Assembly: GCA_024743015.1 (NCBI GenBank)
Contig: JANSXJ010000265.1
Coordinates: 1 to 5,293, forward strand
Direction of reading: 5' to 3'
DNA length: 5,293 bases
DNA from: Hyphomonas sp.
GTDB taxonomy: Bacteria; Pseudomonadota; Alphaproteobacteria; Caulobacterales; Hyphomonadaceae
How positions within the stretch are numbered: position 1 is the stretch's first letter; every line of letters starts with the position of its first letter. Shown piece by piece: positions 1 to 5,293 of this stretch. A model generated the notes under the pieces. The model saw nothing but the letters and a program-made list of their open reading frames with translations, ran no database searches and was not told where the DNA came from. Both the position numbers and the translations under genes were made by a program.

Positions 1-172
1 CATAGTGTTCGAGATAACGTAATCCGCCATGGATGAGCTTGGTGCTAGCTGAGGATGTGTGCGAGGCGAGGTCGTCCTTTTCGCACAATAGCACTTTCAG
101 GCCGCGACCTGCTGCGTCGCGCGCAATTCCAGCTCCGTTGATGCCGCCGCCAATGATCAGGATGTCGTACAA
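1..172 (-). CDS. glpD: Aerobic glycerol-3-phosphate dehydrogenase (N-terminal part, runs off left edge)
   Basis: Only the first 57 codons are visible. They encode the FAD-binding N-terminus of an FAD-dependent glycerol-3-phosphate dehydrogenase. This is a peripheral inner-membrane enzyme that oxidises sn-glycerol-3-phosphate to dihydroxyacetone phosphate and reduces quinone. What is seen: a beta-strand plus dinucleotide loop [20 protein letters not shown] (residues 5-24), then a strand ending in an acidic residue (VLLCEKDD), then the family motif [19 protein letters not shown] (residues 39-57), which matches E. coli GlpD almost residue for residue. The start is taken as TTG at 172-170. The frame is closed by TGA at 193-191, and between that stop and the FAD loop there is no ATG or GTG; only TTG (or, less likely, ATT at 181-179) can start it. 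A weak AGGA lies 8 bases upstream of the TTG. The gene is divergent from glpK across a region with GlpR-like operators, which fits induction by glycerol-3-phosphate. Identity is very secure; the exact start less so. Confidence 0.96.
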   Translation of the reverse strand, partial: MYDILIIGGGINGAGIARDAAGRGLKVLLCEKDDLASHTSSASTKLIHGGLRYLEHY

Positions 173-215
173 GGCGTGAATCCTATTTCGTCACTCACGT
201 CCTAAGCTTACCCGC

Positions 216-235
216 TATGTTCGTAAACGATAAAA
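216..235. promoter_or_regulatory. GlpR-type operator, glpD-proximal
   Basis: The core TATGTTCGTAAACGAT (216-231) plus the next four bases agrees with the E. coli GlpR consensus WATGTTCGWTAWCGAACATW at 16 of 20 positions, including the whole left arm TATGTTCG and the invariant CG-4-CG spacing. The right arm is weaker (CGATAA rather than CGAACA). It lies 44 bases upstream of the glpD start codon, where a bound repressor could block glpD transcription. Agreement with the consensus was counted by hand; binding is inferred. Confidence 0.7.
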
Positions 236-236
236 A

Positions 237-256
237 TGAGCGCGAATACGAAAAAA
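237..256. promoter_or_regulatory. Weak tandem GlpR-like site
   Basis: Bases 243-252 read CGAATACGAA, keeping the CG-4-CG core and a CGAA right arm, but the left arm (TGAGCG) is poor; about 11 of 20 positions fit the consensus. It starts exactly 21 bases after the stronger operator at 216, i.e. two helical turns on the same DNA face, as tandem GlpR sites tend to be arranged. Taken alone it would not be called; its phasing is the only reason to list it. Confidence 0.3.
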
Positions 257-257
257 G

Positions 258-263
258 CATAAT
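258..263 (+). promoter_or_regulatory. Possible -10 element of a glpK promoter
   Basis: CATAAT matches TATAAT at 5 of 6 bases. A poor -35 (ATGAGC at 236-241, 3 of 6 against TTGACA) lies 16 bases upstream, overlapping the weak operator. A transcript from here would start near 270 and would include the GGAGG at 284-288 and the short ORF at 298-387. This is an alternative to the TTGACA-based promoter at 292-297; they need not both be real. Confidence 0.25.
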
Positions 264-291
264 CGCGCTTTCCGTGCATAGACGGAGGTAG

Positions 292-319
292 TTGACAGTG
301 CTCAAGGGTTTGTTCGAAA
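292..319 (+). promoter_or_regulatory. Possible glpK promoter with TTGACA -35 box
   Basis: A perfect TTGACA lies at 292-297. No good TATAAT stands 16-18 bases downstream. A looser Caulobacter-style -10 (GCTANAWC consensus) may be GTTCGAAA at 312-319, 13 bases after TTGACAG; this would place the -10 inside the operator at 309-328, a classic arrangement for repression by occlusion. The -35 is visible; the -10 is a guess, so confidence is low. Confidence 0.35.
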
Positions 320-387
320 ACGAACACGTTGAGGCTGGCGCGGCCGTGTCCGGGTATGGGGCGGTCAGCGATCAGCACGAATATTAG
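298..387 (+). CDS. Possible 29-codon leader ORF upstream of glpK
   Basis: A GTG at 298 opens a frame of 29 codons ending in TAG at 385-387, 17 bases before glpK. A GGAGG at 284-288 lies 9 bases upstream of the GTG, a plausible Shine-Dalgarno. The predicted peptide starts MLKGLFENEHVEAGAA and ends SDQHEY; it has no signal peptide, membrane segment or motif I recognise, and no run of repeated codons typical of an attenuator. It is not in frame with glpK. Its codons 4-11 coincide with the GlpR-like palindrome, so the sequence is already explained in part by that site. It can be translated only if transcription starts upstream of about 284. I list it as a possibility, not as a confident gene. Confidence 0.2.
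   Translation: MLKGLFENEHVEAGAAVSGYGAVSDQHEY
309..328. promoter_or_regulatory. GlpR-type operator, glpK-proximal
   Basis: Bases 311-326 form a perfect 6-bp inverted repeat around four A residues: TGTTCG-AAAA-CGAACA. Over 20 bases it fits WATGTTCGWTAWCGAACATW at 16 positions, with every core position of both arms conserved. It lies 76 bases upstream of the glpK start codon, just after the TTGACA at 292-297, so repressor binding would overlap the -10 or initiation zone of a promoter using that box. The centre lies 93 bases from the centre of the operator at 216-235, close to nine helical turns. This is the strongest regulatory signal in the window. Confidence 0.78.
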
Positions 388-394
388 CTGCGCC

Positions 395-400
395 GGAGGA
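395..400 (+). promoter_or_regulatory. Ribosome binding site of glpK
   Basis: GGAGGA ends 4 bases before the ATG at 405. It is a near-perfect anti-16S match and fixes the glpK start; the protein beginning there (MADPDLILVIDEGTT) aligns with the usual start of glycerol kinases. It contrasts with the weak AGGA plus TTG start of the divergent glpD. Confidence 0.85.
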
Positions 401-404
401 ACTA

Positions 405-1898
405 ATGGCGGACCCTGACCTCATTCTGGTGATTGATGAAGGCACGACCTCGACGCGCGCAATTGCCTTCGATCGATCGTTCGAACCGGTAAGTCTCGCA
501 CAGGCGGAGGTGCCGCTGACCTATCCGGATGATGGTTGGGTTGAGCAGGATGGTCAAGACATTTGGCAAAAGACCCTCCAAGTCTGTCGCGATGTGATCT
601 CCGAGATTGGGGGCGTGGATCGCATCGCCGCGATCGGGATCACCAATCAGCGGGAAACCACGCTCGTGTGGGATCGGCAAACATCGGCACCGATCGCGCC
701 AGCAATCATCTGGCAGGATCGACGGACGGCAGATCTCTGTGACGCATTGAAAGACAAGGGGCTTGAGCCGAAGGTTCAGCTGGAGACAGGGTTGCTGATC
801 GATCCATATTTCTCGGGCACCAAGGTCGCGTGGATGCTGGACAGTGTCGAAGGAGCCCGAGCGCGGGCTGATGCAGGCGAACTCGCGTTCGGAACGGTAG
901 ATTCCTATCTCATTTGGCGGCTGACGGGCGGCAGCGTTCACGCGACGGACCTGACGAACGCATCTCGTACCTTGCTCTATCCGTTGAGCGTCGACGCCAA
1001 GGCGGACTGGTCGAGCGAGATGTTGAGCATGCTAAATGTGCCGGAAGCACTCTTGCCGGAGGTGAAACCCAGCGGCGCGCATTTTGGCGAGACAGATCCT
1101 GCACTGTTTGGGCGTGCCATTCCGATCCTGTCTGCCATTGGCGACCAGCAGGCGGCTTTGGTAGGGCAGGGCTGCCTTGCGCCACAAACGGCGAAAATAA
1201 CCTATGGCACGGGCGCGTTCCTGGTCGCGAATACGGGGCAGGATATCCCGGTGTCTAAGCACCGGCTGCTTGGCACGCTGGGCTATAGTATCGAGGGCGG
1301 TGGGTCAGCCTACGCGCTTGAGGGTGCGATCTTCAATGCGGGGACCGTGGTCCAATGGCTGCGCGATGAGCTGGGATTGATCGGCAGCGCTGCACAGAGT
1401 GAAAGAATGGTCGCGGACCTGCCAGATAATGCCGGCGTCTATATCGTTCCGGCCTTCACCGGGCTTGGCGCACCGCATTGGGATGCGAATGCGCGCGGCA
1501 CCGTCACCGGCTTGACCCGGGCAGCGAGCGCCGCCCACCTGGTCCGCGCGGGTCTGGAGTCAGCGGCGTATCAAACGAATGATTTGCTGACAGCCTTCGC
1601 CGCGGACGGCGCCGACGTCTCAGTCCTGCGTGTGGATGGCGGTATGGCTGCCAATGACTGGCTGATGCAATTCATTTCGGATATCTGCGATCGCCCCGTC
1701 GAACGCCCCGACTTTATGGAAATGACGGCGCTCGGGGCGGCCGCGCTCGCGGGCATCAGGCTTGGATGGGTCAGTGAGGCGGAGTGGGGCAATAGAGCCG
1801 CGCCAGGGCAGCGGTTCGAGCCGCAAATGGCGCCAGATGTTCGCGCCCGACTGATTGAGGGTTGGCGGCGTGCGCTCCGGCAAACCCTGACGGCATAG
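405..1898 (+). CDS. glpK: Glycerol kinase
   Basis: Cytoplasmic FGGY-family kinase that transfers phosphate from ATP to glycerol, giving sn-glycerol-3-phosphate and so trapping glycerol in the cell. The 497 residues match the family's usual length (about 500). Seen: the N-terminal phosphate loop DEGTTSTR (residues 11-18; many homologues have DQGTTS), ITNQRETT with glycerol-contacting Arg83 and Glu84, Trp103 in IIWQDRRTA, Tyr135 in DPYFSGTKVAWML (first FGGY signature), GDQQAAL with catalytic Asp247, TYGTGAF with Phe272, YALEGAIFNAG (303-313), FTGLGAPHWD (351-360), and the second signature region around GGMAANDWLMQF (412-423). All expected active-site residues are present. The loop that binds fructose-1,6-bisphosphate in E. 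coli (GGKGGTR) is replaced by ALFGRA (233-238), and the position of the IIA-Glc contact Glu478 is Val479, so those two controls are probably absent. It is divergent from glpD and ends 14 bases from the tail of putA. No glpF is seen next to it. Confidence 0.98.
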   Translation: MADPDLILVIDEGTTSTRAIAFDRSFEPVSLAQAEVPLTYPDDGWVEQDGQDIWQKTLQVCRDVISEIGGVDRIAAIGITNQRETTLVWDRQTSAPIAPAIIWQDRRTADLCDALKDKGLEPKVQLETGLLIDPYFSGTKVAWMLDSVEGARARADAGELAFGTVDSYLIWRLTGGSVHATDLTNASRTLLYPLSVDAKADWSSEMLSMLNVPEALLPEVKPSGAHFGETDPALFGRAIPILSAIGDQQAALVGQGCLAPQTAKITYGTGAFLVANTGQDIPVSKHRLLGTLGYSIEGGGSAYALEGAIFNAGTVVQWLRDELGLIGSAAQSERMVADLPDNAGVYIVPAFTGLGAPHWDANARGTVTGLTRAASAAHLVRAGLESAAYQTNDLLTAFAADGADVSVLRVDGGMAANDWLMQFISDICDRPVERPDFMEMTALGAAALAGIRLGWVSEAEWGNRAAPGQRFEPQMAPDVRARLIEGWRRALRQTLTA

Positions 1899-1912
1899 AT
1901 CCGGTTCGGCAC
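1899..1912. other. 14-base convergent gap between glpK and putA, no terminator seen
   Basis: The stop codons of glpK (1896-1898) and putA (1915-1913) face each other with 14 bases between. The only self-complementarity is a 4-bp CGGT/ACCG pair (1902-1905 with 1917-1920), with no U-run on either strand, so no intrinsic terminator can be called. Transcripts from each gene presumably run into the 3' end of the other or end by Rho. Confidence 0.7.
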
Positions 1913-4900
1913 CTAGACCGTGGCCAGAAGTGAGGCGTTCCCTCCCGCCGCCGTGGTGTTCACAGTGACGACTTTCTCAACCCAGAAGCGGGTGTCTGGA
2001 TCTTTCGCTGATAGTATTGGCAGGATCGCTCCGTCCCGTTTTGTCAGGAGTTCAGAGACGAGTCCCGCCAACTCGTCATCGACCACTACGCCATCAAAAT
2101 CGCCATAGATGATGAATTCATCCAGGACATGGTTTTCGAGCGTGACGGGTATATTTCCAGTGCCTTCAACGCGCTCAATTTGAAGCTTCAGCGTGTCCGG
2201 TGCGTCACCGCCGAGGCAGAGGAGGCGGCCGCGCGGATGGTAAGTCAGTCGGTTATCCTCGCCGGTGGGGCCTGGAAGTTGTTGATCACTGACGGTTGGG
2301 CCGAATTCCGACGTGGCCGGACGCTGGCATAAGCGCGGGAGATAATTGGGGCCACCCGCTTTCGGGCCTGTTCCGGACAAACCTCGGCCACCAAAGGGTT
2401 GAACACCTACCACCGCGCCAATCTGATTGCGATTGACGTACAAATTTCCAACTTGGGCCCGCGCAGCAACGTTTTCGATGCGCGAGTCCATGCGAGTATG
2501 GAGTCCCATGGTCAGGCCAAAACCAAGGGCGTTGATGTCACCGATCATGCGATCGAAATCCTTCGCCTTGTACCGGACGATATGCAGAACCGGCCCGAAG
2601 ATCTCTTCCTTTAGATCGGCGATCTCCTGCAGCTCGAAGGCGATGGGATTTATGAATGTGCCATCCAGAGGTTGCTCTGATTTGCCTTCTGCCACCACGG
2701 GAAAGCGCTGGCGCATTGCATCGACGTGCCCGTCAATGCGCGCTTTTGCGTCCAGATCGATGACTGGTCCAAGGTCGGAACGCAAATTGGAGGGGTTGCC
2801 GACAGTAAGGTCCGCCACCGCACCTGCCAGCATTGTGTTAAAGGCGTCTGCGATGTCTTCCTGAACGCAAACAATCCGGCAGGCTGAACAGCGTTGACCG
2901 GCGCTCTGGAATGCGGATTCGACCACGTCTTTCACCGCTTGTTCAAGCAGAGCGGTCGAGTCCACAATCATCGCATTCAGACCACCTGTCTCTGCGATGA
3001 GCGGAATAGCGCCGCGTCCGGTCTCGGCCAAGGTTGAGGCAATTCGCTTGGCGGTTTGGGTTGATCCAGTGAAGCAAACGCCGTTGATTTCGCGCCTGGC
3101 GATGACCGCCGCTCCGACGCGTCCGTCGCCAATCAGCAGGTGAAGTGCGTCGTGAGGAACGCCGGCCTCGTGCAATAATCTCACCGCTTCAAACGCGATC
3201 AATGGCGTTTGTTCCGCGGGTTTGGCGAGTACGCAATTGCCGACAGCCAGCGCGGCGCTCACTTGACCAAGGAAAATGGCGAGCGGGAAGTTCCACGGAC
3301 TGATACAGGCCACTGGGCCGAGCGGTTGCAACGCCGCGATATCGGGCCGCTCAGCCTGATTGGCATAGTATTCAAGAAAGTCGACCGCCTCCCGGATTTC
3401 TGCATCCGCGTCCATCCAGGTCTTTCCGGCCTCCGCAACACACAGGGCCATGAGGCGTGCTTTGTCTCGTTCCAGAAGCCTGGCGGCGCGGCGTAGCGCT
3501 GCGGCGCGAATCGCGGGCGACTGGTCCGGCCAGGCGCTTTTCAGGCTCGCAGTGAGCGCCGTTTCGATTTCGGCTTCGTTGGCCTCTCTGACGATTCCGA
3601 CAAGGTGGGCGGGATTGCTGGGCGCATAGATTGCTCGTACGGGACCGTTGCTCGCGGCGCCGTTGATGATCCCACTGGTTTCCAGATTCGCCGGCAAGGG
3701 TGCCGCTTCGAACCGGGCGGCAATGTCCGATTGGCTGAGGTCGAGACCAGAAGCGGCGAGACGGCGTCCGTCGAAATGGTCGCGCGGCGCATGGATCTTG
3801 GGATGCGGGGTGTAGGCATGCGCACTCGCGATGGTGATCGGGTCTTCGATAAGATCCTCATCGGACACAGAATTATCCAGCAGCTGGTTCACGAATGAGT
3901 TGTTGGCTCCATTCTCCAACAGGCGTCGCACGAGATAAGGGAGAAGGTCTTTGTGGCGACCGACGGGAGCGTAGGTGCGGATCCTGAATCCAAGATCGTC
4001 GGTAAGAAGCTGATGCAGGCCATCGCTCATGCCATAGAGACGCTGGAATTCCATCCCCCTTTGATCGCCCGCCATATGTGCGATCGCGGCGGCGGAATGA
4101 GCATTGTGCGTAGCAAATTGCGGATAAATCCGATCGTCATAGGCGAGAAGCTTACGGGCGCAGGCGAGGTAGCTAATATCTGTATGCTCCTTGCGCGTGA
4201 ATACCGGATAGCTCTCGAGCCCGAGCTCCTGCGAGCGTTTGATTTCGCTATCCCAGTAGGCGCCTTTCACGAGGCGAACCGTGATCTTTTGATCGTGGGT
4301 TTTTGCAGCCTCGTATATCCAGTCGATGACCGGAAGTGCGCGGCGCTGATACGCCTGCACGGCAAGGCCAAGACCATCCCATCCGGACGTTTCCGGCGCT
4401 GCAAGCAGGTTTTCAAAGACTAGCAGGGACACTTCCAGTCGATCAGCTTCTTCAGCGTCGATGGTGAGCCCAAGATTGGCGCGCTTCGCGAGCACGCACA
4501 GATCCAGGAGGCGCGCGGTCAGGGCGGGAACGCAGGTTTCCCGTTGAGCATACTCGTATCTCGGATGCAGCGCCGATAGTTTTACGGAGAGCGCCGGGGC
4601 GTCGTGCAGCGGCGTGCCTTGAGGCGTGCTATCCGCGAGATATTGCAGCGCCTGTTTGTAATCCTCGAAGTACCGGGCGGCATCGGCTCTGGTCAGGGCC
4701 GCTTCTCCGAGCATGTCATATGACAGCGTCGATCCTTGCAGGCCGGGTCCATTCGCCCGCTTCGCCGCTTCGGACATTGATGTACCGAGAACGAAATGAC
4801 GCCCCAGAAGCCCAACCGCTTGTCGAACGGCGTTTAGCATCACGCGATCTCCGAGGCGCGCCAGCAAGTGGGTTGCGTCCACACCGCCGGTTGCCTGGAT

Positions 4901-5293
4901 CCAGGTTTTCGCGAATGCCAGTCCGGCGGTCCCGAGTTTGACCAGCACATGCCGCGCACCGAGATGGTCGCCCCAACGCCCCGCCAGGAGTTTGTCTCTC
5001 AACAGGCGAGTTGCGGTGGCGGTGTCGGGCGTTCGTATCAACGACTCAGCGAGACGCATGAGCAGAATGCCTTCTTCAGAGGACAGACTGTACTCCTGCA
5101 GAAAGGCGTCAATGATAGAGGGGCGACGAACCGACTCGCGAAGCTTCACGGCAATGGCGCTGGCGTGTTGGTGAACGATCTCGCGATCCGCATCAGTCAA
5201 ACTGGCCGCTTGAGCGAGCTGTTTTGCAAGTTCGGTTTCGCCAGTCAGGTACGCAGCTGTCAGCGTTTCAAATTTCGGGTGCGGTGAACCATC
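1913..5293 (-). CDS. putA: Bifunctional proline dehydrogenase / L-glutamate gamma-semialdehyde dehydrogenase (N-terminus beyond right edge)
   Basis: PutA oxidises proline to P5C with FAD (electrons to quinone at the membrane), then channels glutamate semialdehyde to an NAD-dependent aldehyde dehydrogenase that makes glutamate. 1126 residues are visible, numbered here from the edge. 1-160: helical N-terminal domain (EYSLSSEEGILLMRLAESL). About 190-470: PRODH barrel with SYDMLGEAAL, SVKLSALHPRYE (Lys238), TIDAEEADR (Asp279), VQAYQRR (Tyr315), RLVKGAYWDSEIK, TYAPVG (Tyr441) and VRRLLENGANNSF (Arg456/Arg457). About 495-988: P5C dehydrogenase with SPWNFPLAIF (Asn668), FTGST, AETGG (Glu768), SAGQRCSA (catalytic Cys802), EEIFGP and PFGGRGLSGTGPKAGG. 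989-1107: extra C-terminal domain starting near LPGPTGEDNRL; 1111-1123: conserved tail VNTTAAGGNASLL. All catalytic residues are intact. The frame has no stop up to base 5293; a TTG at 5200 is internal, since residues before it (FETLTAAYLTGETELAKQL) align with the start of known PutA N-terminal domains. The architecture fits type B; whether a ribbon-helix-helix DNA-binding domain (type C-like) precedes it cannot be seen. The put promoter lies outside the window. Confidence 0.97.
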   Translation of the reverse strand, partial: DGSPHPKFETLTAAYLTGETELAKQLAQAASLTDADREIVHQHASAIAVKLRESVRRPSIIDAFLQEYSLSSEEGILLMRLAESLIRTPDTATATRLLRDKLLAGRWGDHLGARHVLVKLGTAGLAFAKTWIQATGGVDATHLLARLGDRVMLNAVRQAVGLLGRHFVLGTSMSEAAKRANGPGLQGSTLSYDMLGEAALTRADAARYFEDYKQALQYLADSTPQGTPLHDAPALSVKLSALHPRYEYAQRETCVPALTARLLDLCVLAKRANLGLTIDAEEADRLEVSLLVFENLLAAPETSGWDGLGLAVQAYQRRALPVIDWIYEAAKTHDQKITVRLVKGAYWDSEIKRSQELGLESYPVFTRKEHTDISYLACARKLLAYDDRIYPQFATHNAHSAAAIAHMAGDQRGMEFQRLYGMSDGLHQLLTDDLGFRIRTYAPVGRHKDLLPYLVRRLLENGANNSFVNQLLDNSVSDEDLIEDPITIASAHAYTPHPKIHAPRDHFDGRRLAASGLDLSQSDIAARFEAAPLPANLETSGIINGAASNGPVRAIYAPSNPAHLVGIVREANEAEIETALTASLKSAWPDQSPAIRAAALRRAARLLERDKARLMALCVAEAGKTWMDADAEIREAVDFLEYYANQAERPDIAALQPLGPVACISPWNFPLAIFLGQVSAALAVGNCVLAKPAEQTPLIAFEAVRLLHEAGVPHDALHLLIGDGRVGAAVIARREINGVCFTGSTQTAKRIASTLAETGRGAIPLIAETGGLNAMIVDSTALLEQAVKDVVESAFQSAGQRCSACRIVCVQEDIADAFNTMLAGAVADLTVGNPSNLRSDLGPVIDLDAKARIDGHVDAMRQRFPVVAEGKSEQPLDGTFINPIAFELQEIADLKEEIFGPVLHIVRYKAKDFDRMIGDINALGFGLTMGLHTRMDSRIENVAARAQVGNLYVNRNQIGAVVGVQPFGGRGLSGTGPKAGGPNYLPRLCQRPATSEFGPTVSDQQLPGPTGEDNRLTYHPRGRLLCLGGDAPDTLKLQIERVEGTGNIPVTLENHVLDEFIIYGDFDGVVVDDELAGLVSELLTKRDGAILPILSAKDPDTRFWVEKVVTVNTTAAGGNASLLATV

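Larger units (their letters stand above)
173..404. promoter_or_regulatory. Divergent glpD-glpK control region
   Basis: These 232 bases separate the divergent starts of glpD (minus) and glpK (plus). Seen here: two palindromes resembling the E. coli GlpR operator (216-235 and 309-328), a weaker tandem half-match at 237-256, an AT-rich stretch around 224-263, a perfect TTGACA hexamer at 292-297, a CATAAT hexamer at 258-263, and a short ORF at 298-387. The region must hold both promoters because there is no other non-coding DNA upstream of either gene. The likely regulator is a DeoR-family GlpR encoded elsewhere; that is inferred from the operators, not seen. I could not assign a convincing glpD promoter on the minus strand. 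Confidence 0.8.

Noticed and set aside
4..23. A third GlpR-like site (TGTTCG at 6-11 followed by AACG at 16-19) inside glpD.
   Set aside because: The two CG steps are six bases apart instead of four, and the bases encode the conserved RYLEHY motif of GlpD, so the coding constraint explains them.
402..941. A 179-codon open frame on the minus strand across the 5' part of glpK.
   Set aside because: It lies fully antisense to a highly conserved kinase, has no recognisable domain, and similar shadow frames occur throughout this GC-rich window.
1902..1920. Hairpin as a bidirectional terminator between glpK and putA.
   Set aside because: The stem is only four base pairs with an 11-base loop and no T-run on either side.
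2980..2990. Leu in place of the more usual Gln, Met or Ile after AETGG in the P5C dehydrogenase active-site segment.
   Set aside because: This position varies among PutA proteins; the catalytic Glu and the two Gly residues are intact, so no functional defect is implied.
3953..4423. A 156-codon plus-strand frame, with others at 2427-2864 and 4868-5287, antisense to putA.
   Set aside because: They overlap conserved PRODH and P5C dehydrogenase codons, have no recognisable protein features and no supported start signals; they are shadows of putA.
5198..5200. TTG as the true start of putA.
   Set aside because: The frame continues upstream to the window edge with residues that fit the PutA N-terminal domain, so this TTG encodes an internal Leu.
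1..5293. Search for CRISPR repeats, tRNA or rRNA genes, insertion-sequence ends, long direct or inverted repeats, or an undescribed system.
   Set aside because: Almost every base is accounted for by glpD, glpK and putA; the single 232-base spacer shows only regulatory-type elements. Nothing points to a defence, mobile or otherwise novel system.

Overview
The window reads as chromosomal DNA of a Gram-negative heterotroph, most likely an alphaproteobacterium. This rests on the moderately high GC (judged by eye, about 57-60%), the style of the proteins (the fused bifunctional PutA, the GlpK phosphate-loop variant DEGTTSTR) and dense packing with few spacer bases. I cannot name a genus from the sequence alone. 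There is no sign of a mobile element, phage, CRISPR array, rRNA or tRNA.

Layout from left to right: (i) 1-172, minus strand, the 5' end of glpD (aerobic glycerol-3-phosphate dehydrogenase), which runs off the left edge; (ii) 173-404, a divergent control region of 232 bases with two good matches to the GlpR operator consensus known from Escherichia coli, a weaker tandem site, and a possible 29-codon leader ORF; (iii) 405-1898, plus strand, a complete glpK (glycerol kinase); (iv) 1899-1912, a 14-base convergent gap; (v) 1913-5293, minus strand, nearly all of putA (proline dehydrogenase / P5C dehydrogenase), which runs off the right edge still open at its N-terminal end.

How the genes work together: GlpK phosphorylates glycerol to sn-glycerol-3-phosphate. 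GlpD oxidises this at the membrane to dihydroxyacetone phosphate and passes electrons to the quinone pool. The two genes are transcribed apart from a shared region that carries GlpR-type palindromes, so they are probably co-repressed by a DeoR-family GlpR and induced by glycerol-3-phosphate. PutA oxidises proline to glutamate, also feeding electrons from its FAD to quinone. Its placement tail-to-tail with glpK suggests adjacency rather than shared control.

No gene here is of unknown function. The points most worth a second look are the operator architecture between glpD and glpK, the possible leader peptide, the loss of the E. coli allosteric surfaces in GlpK, and the compact C-terminal domain of PutA.
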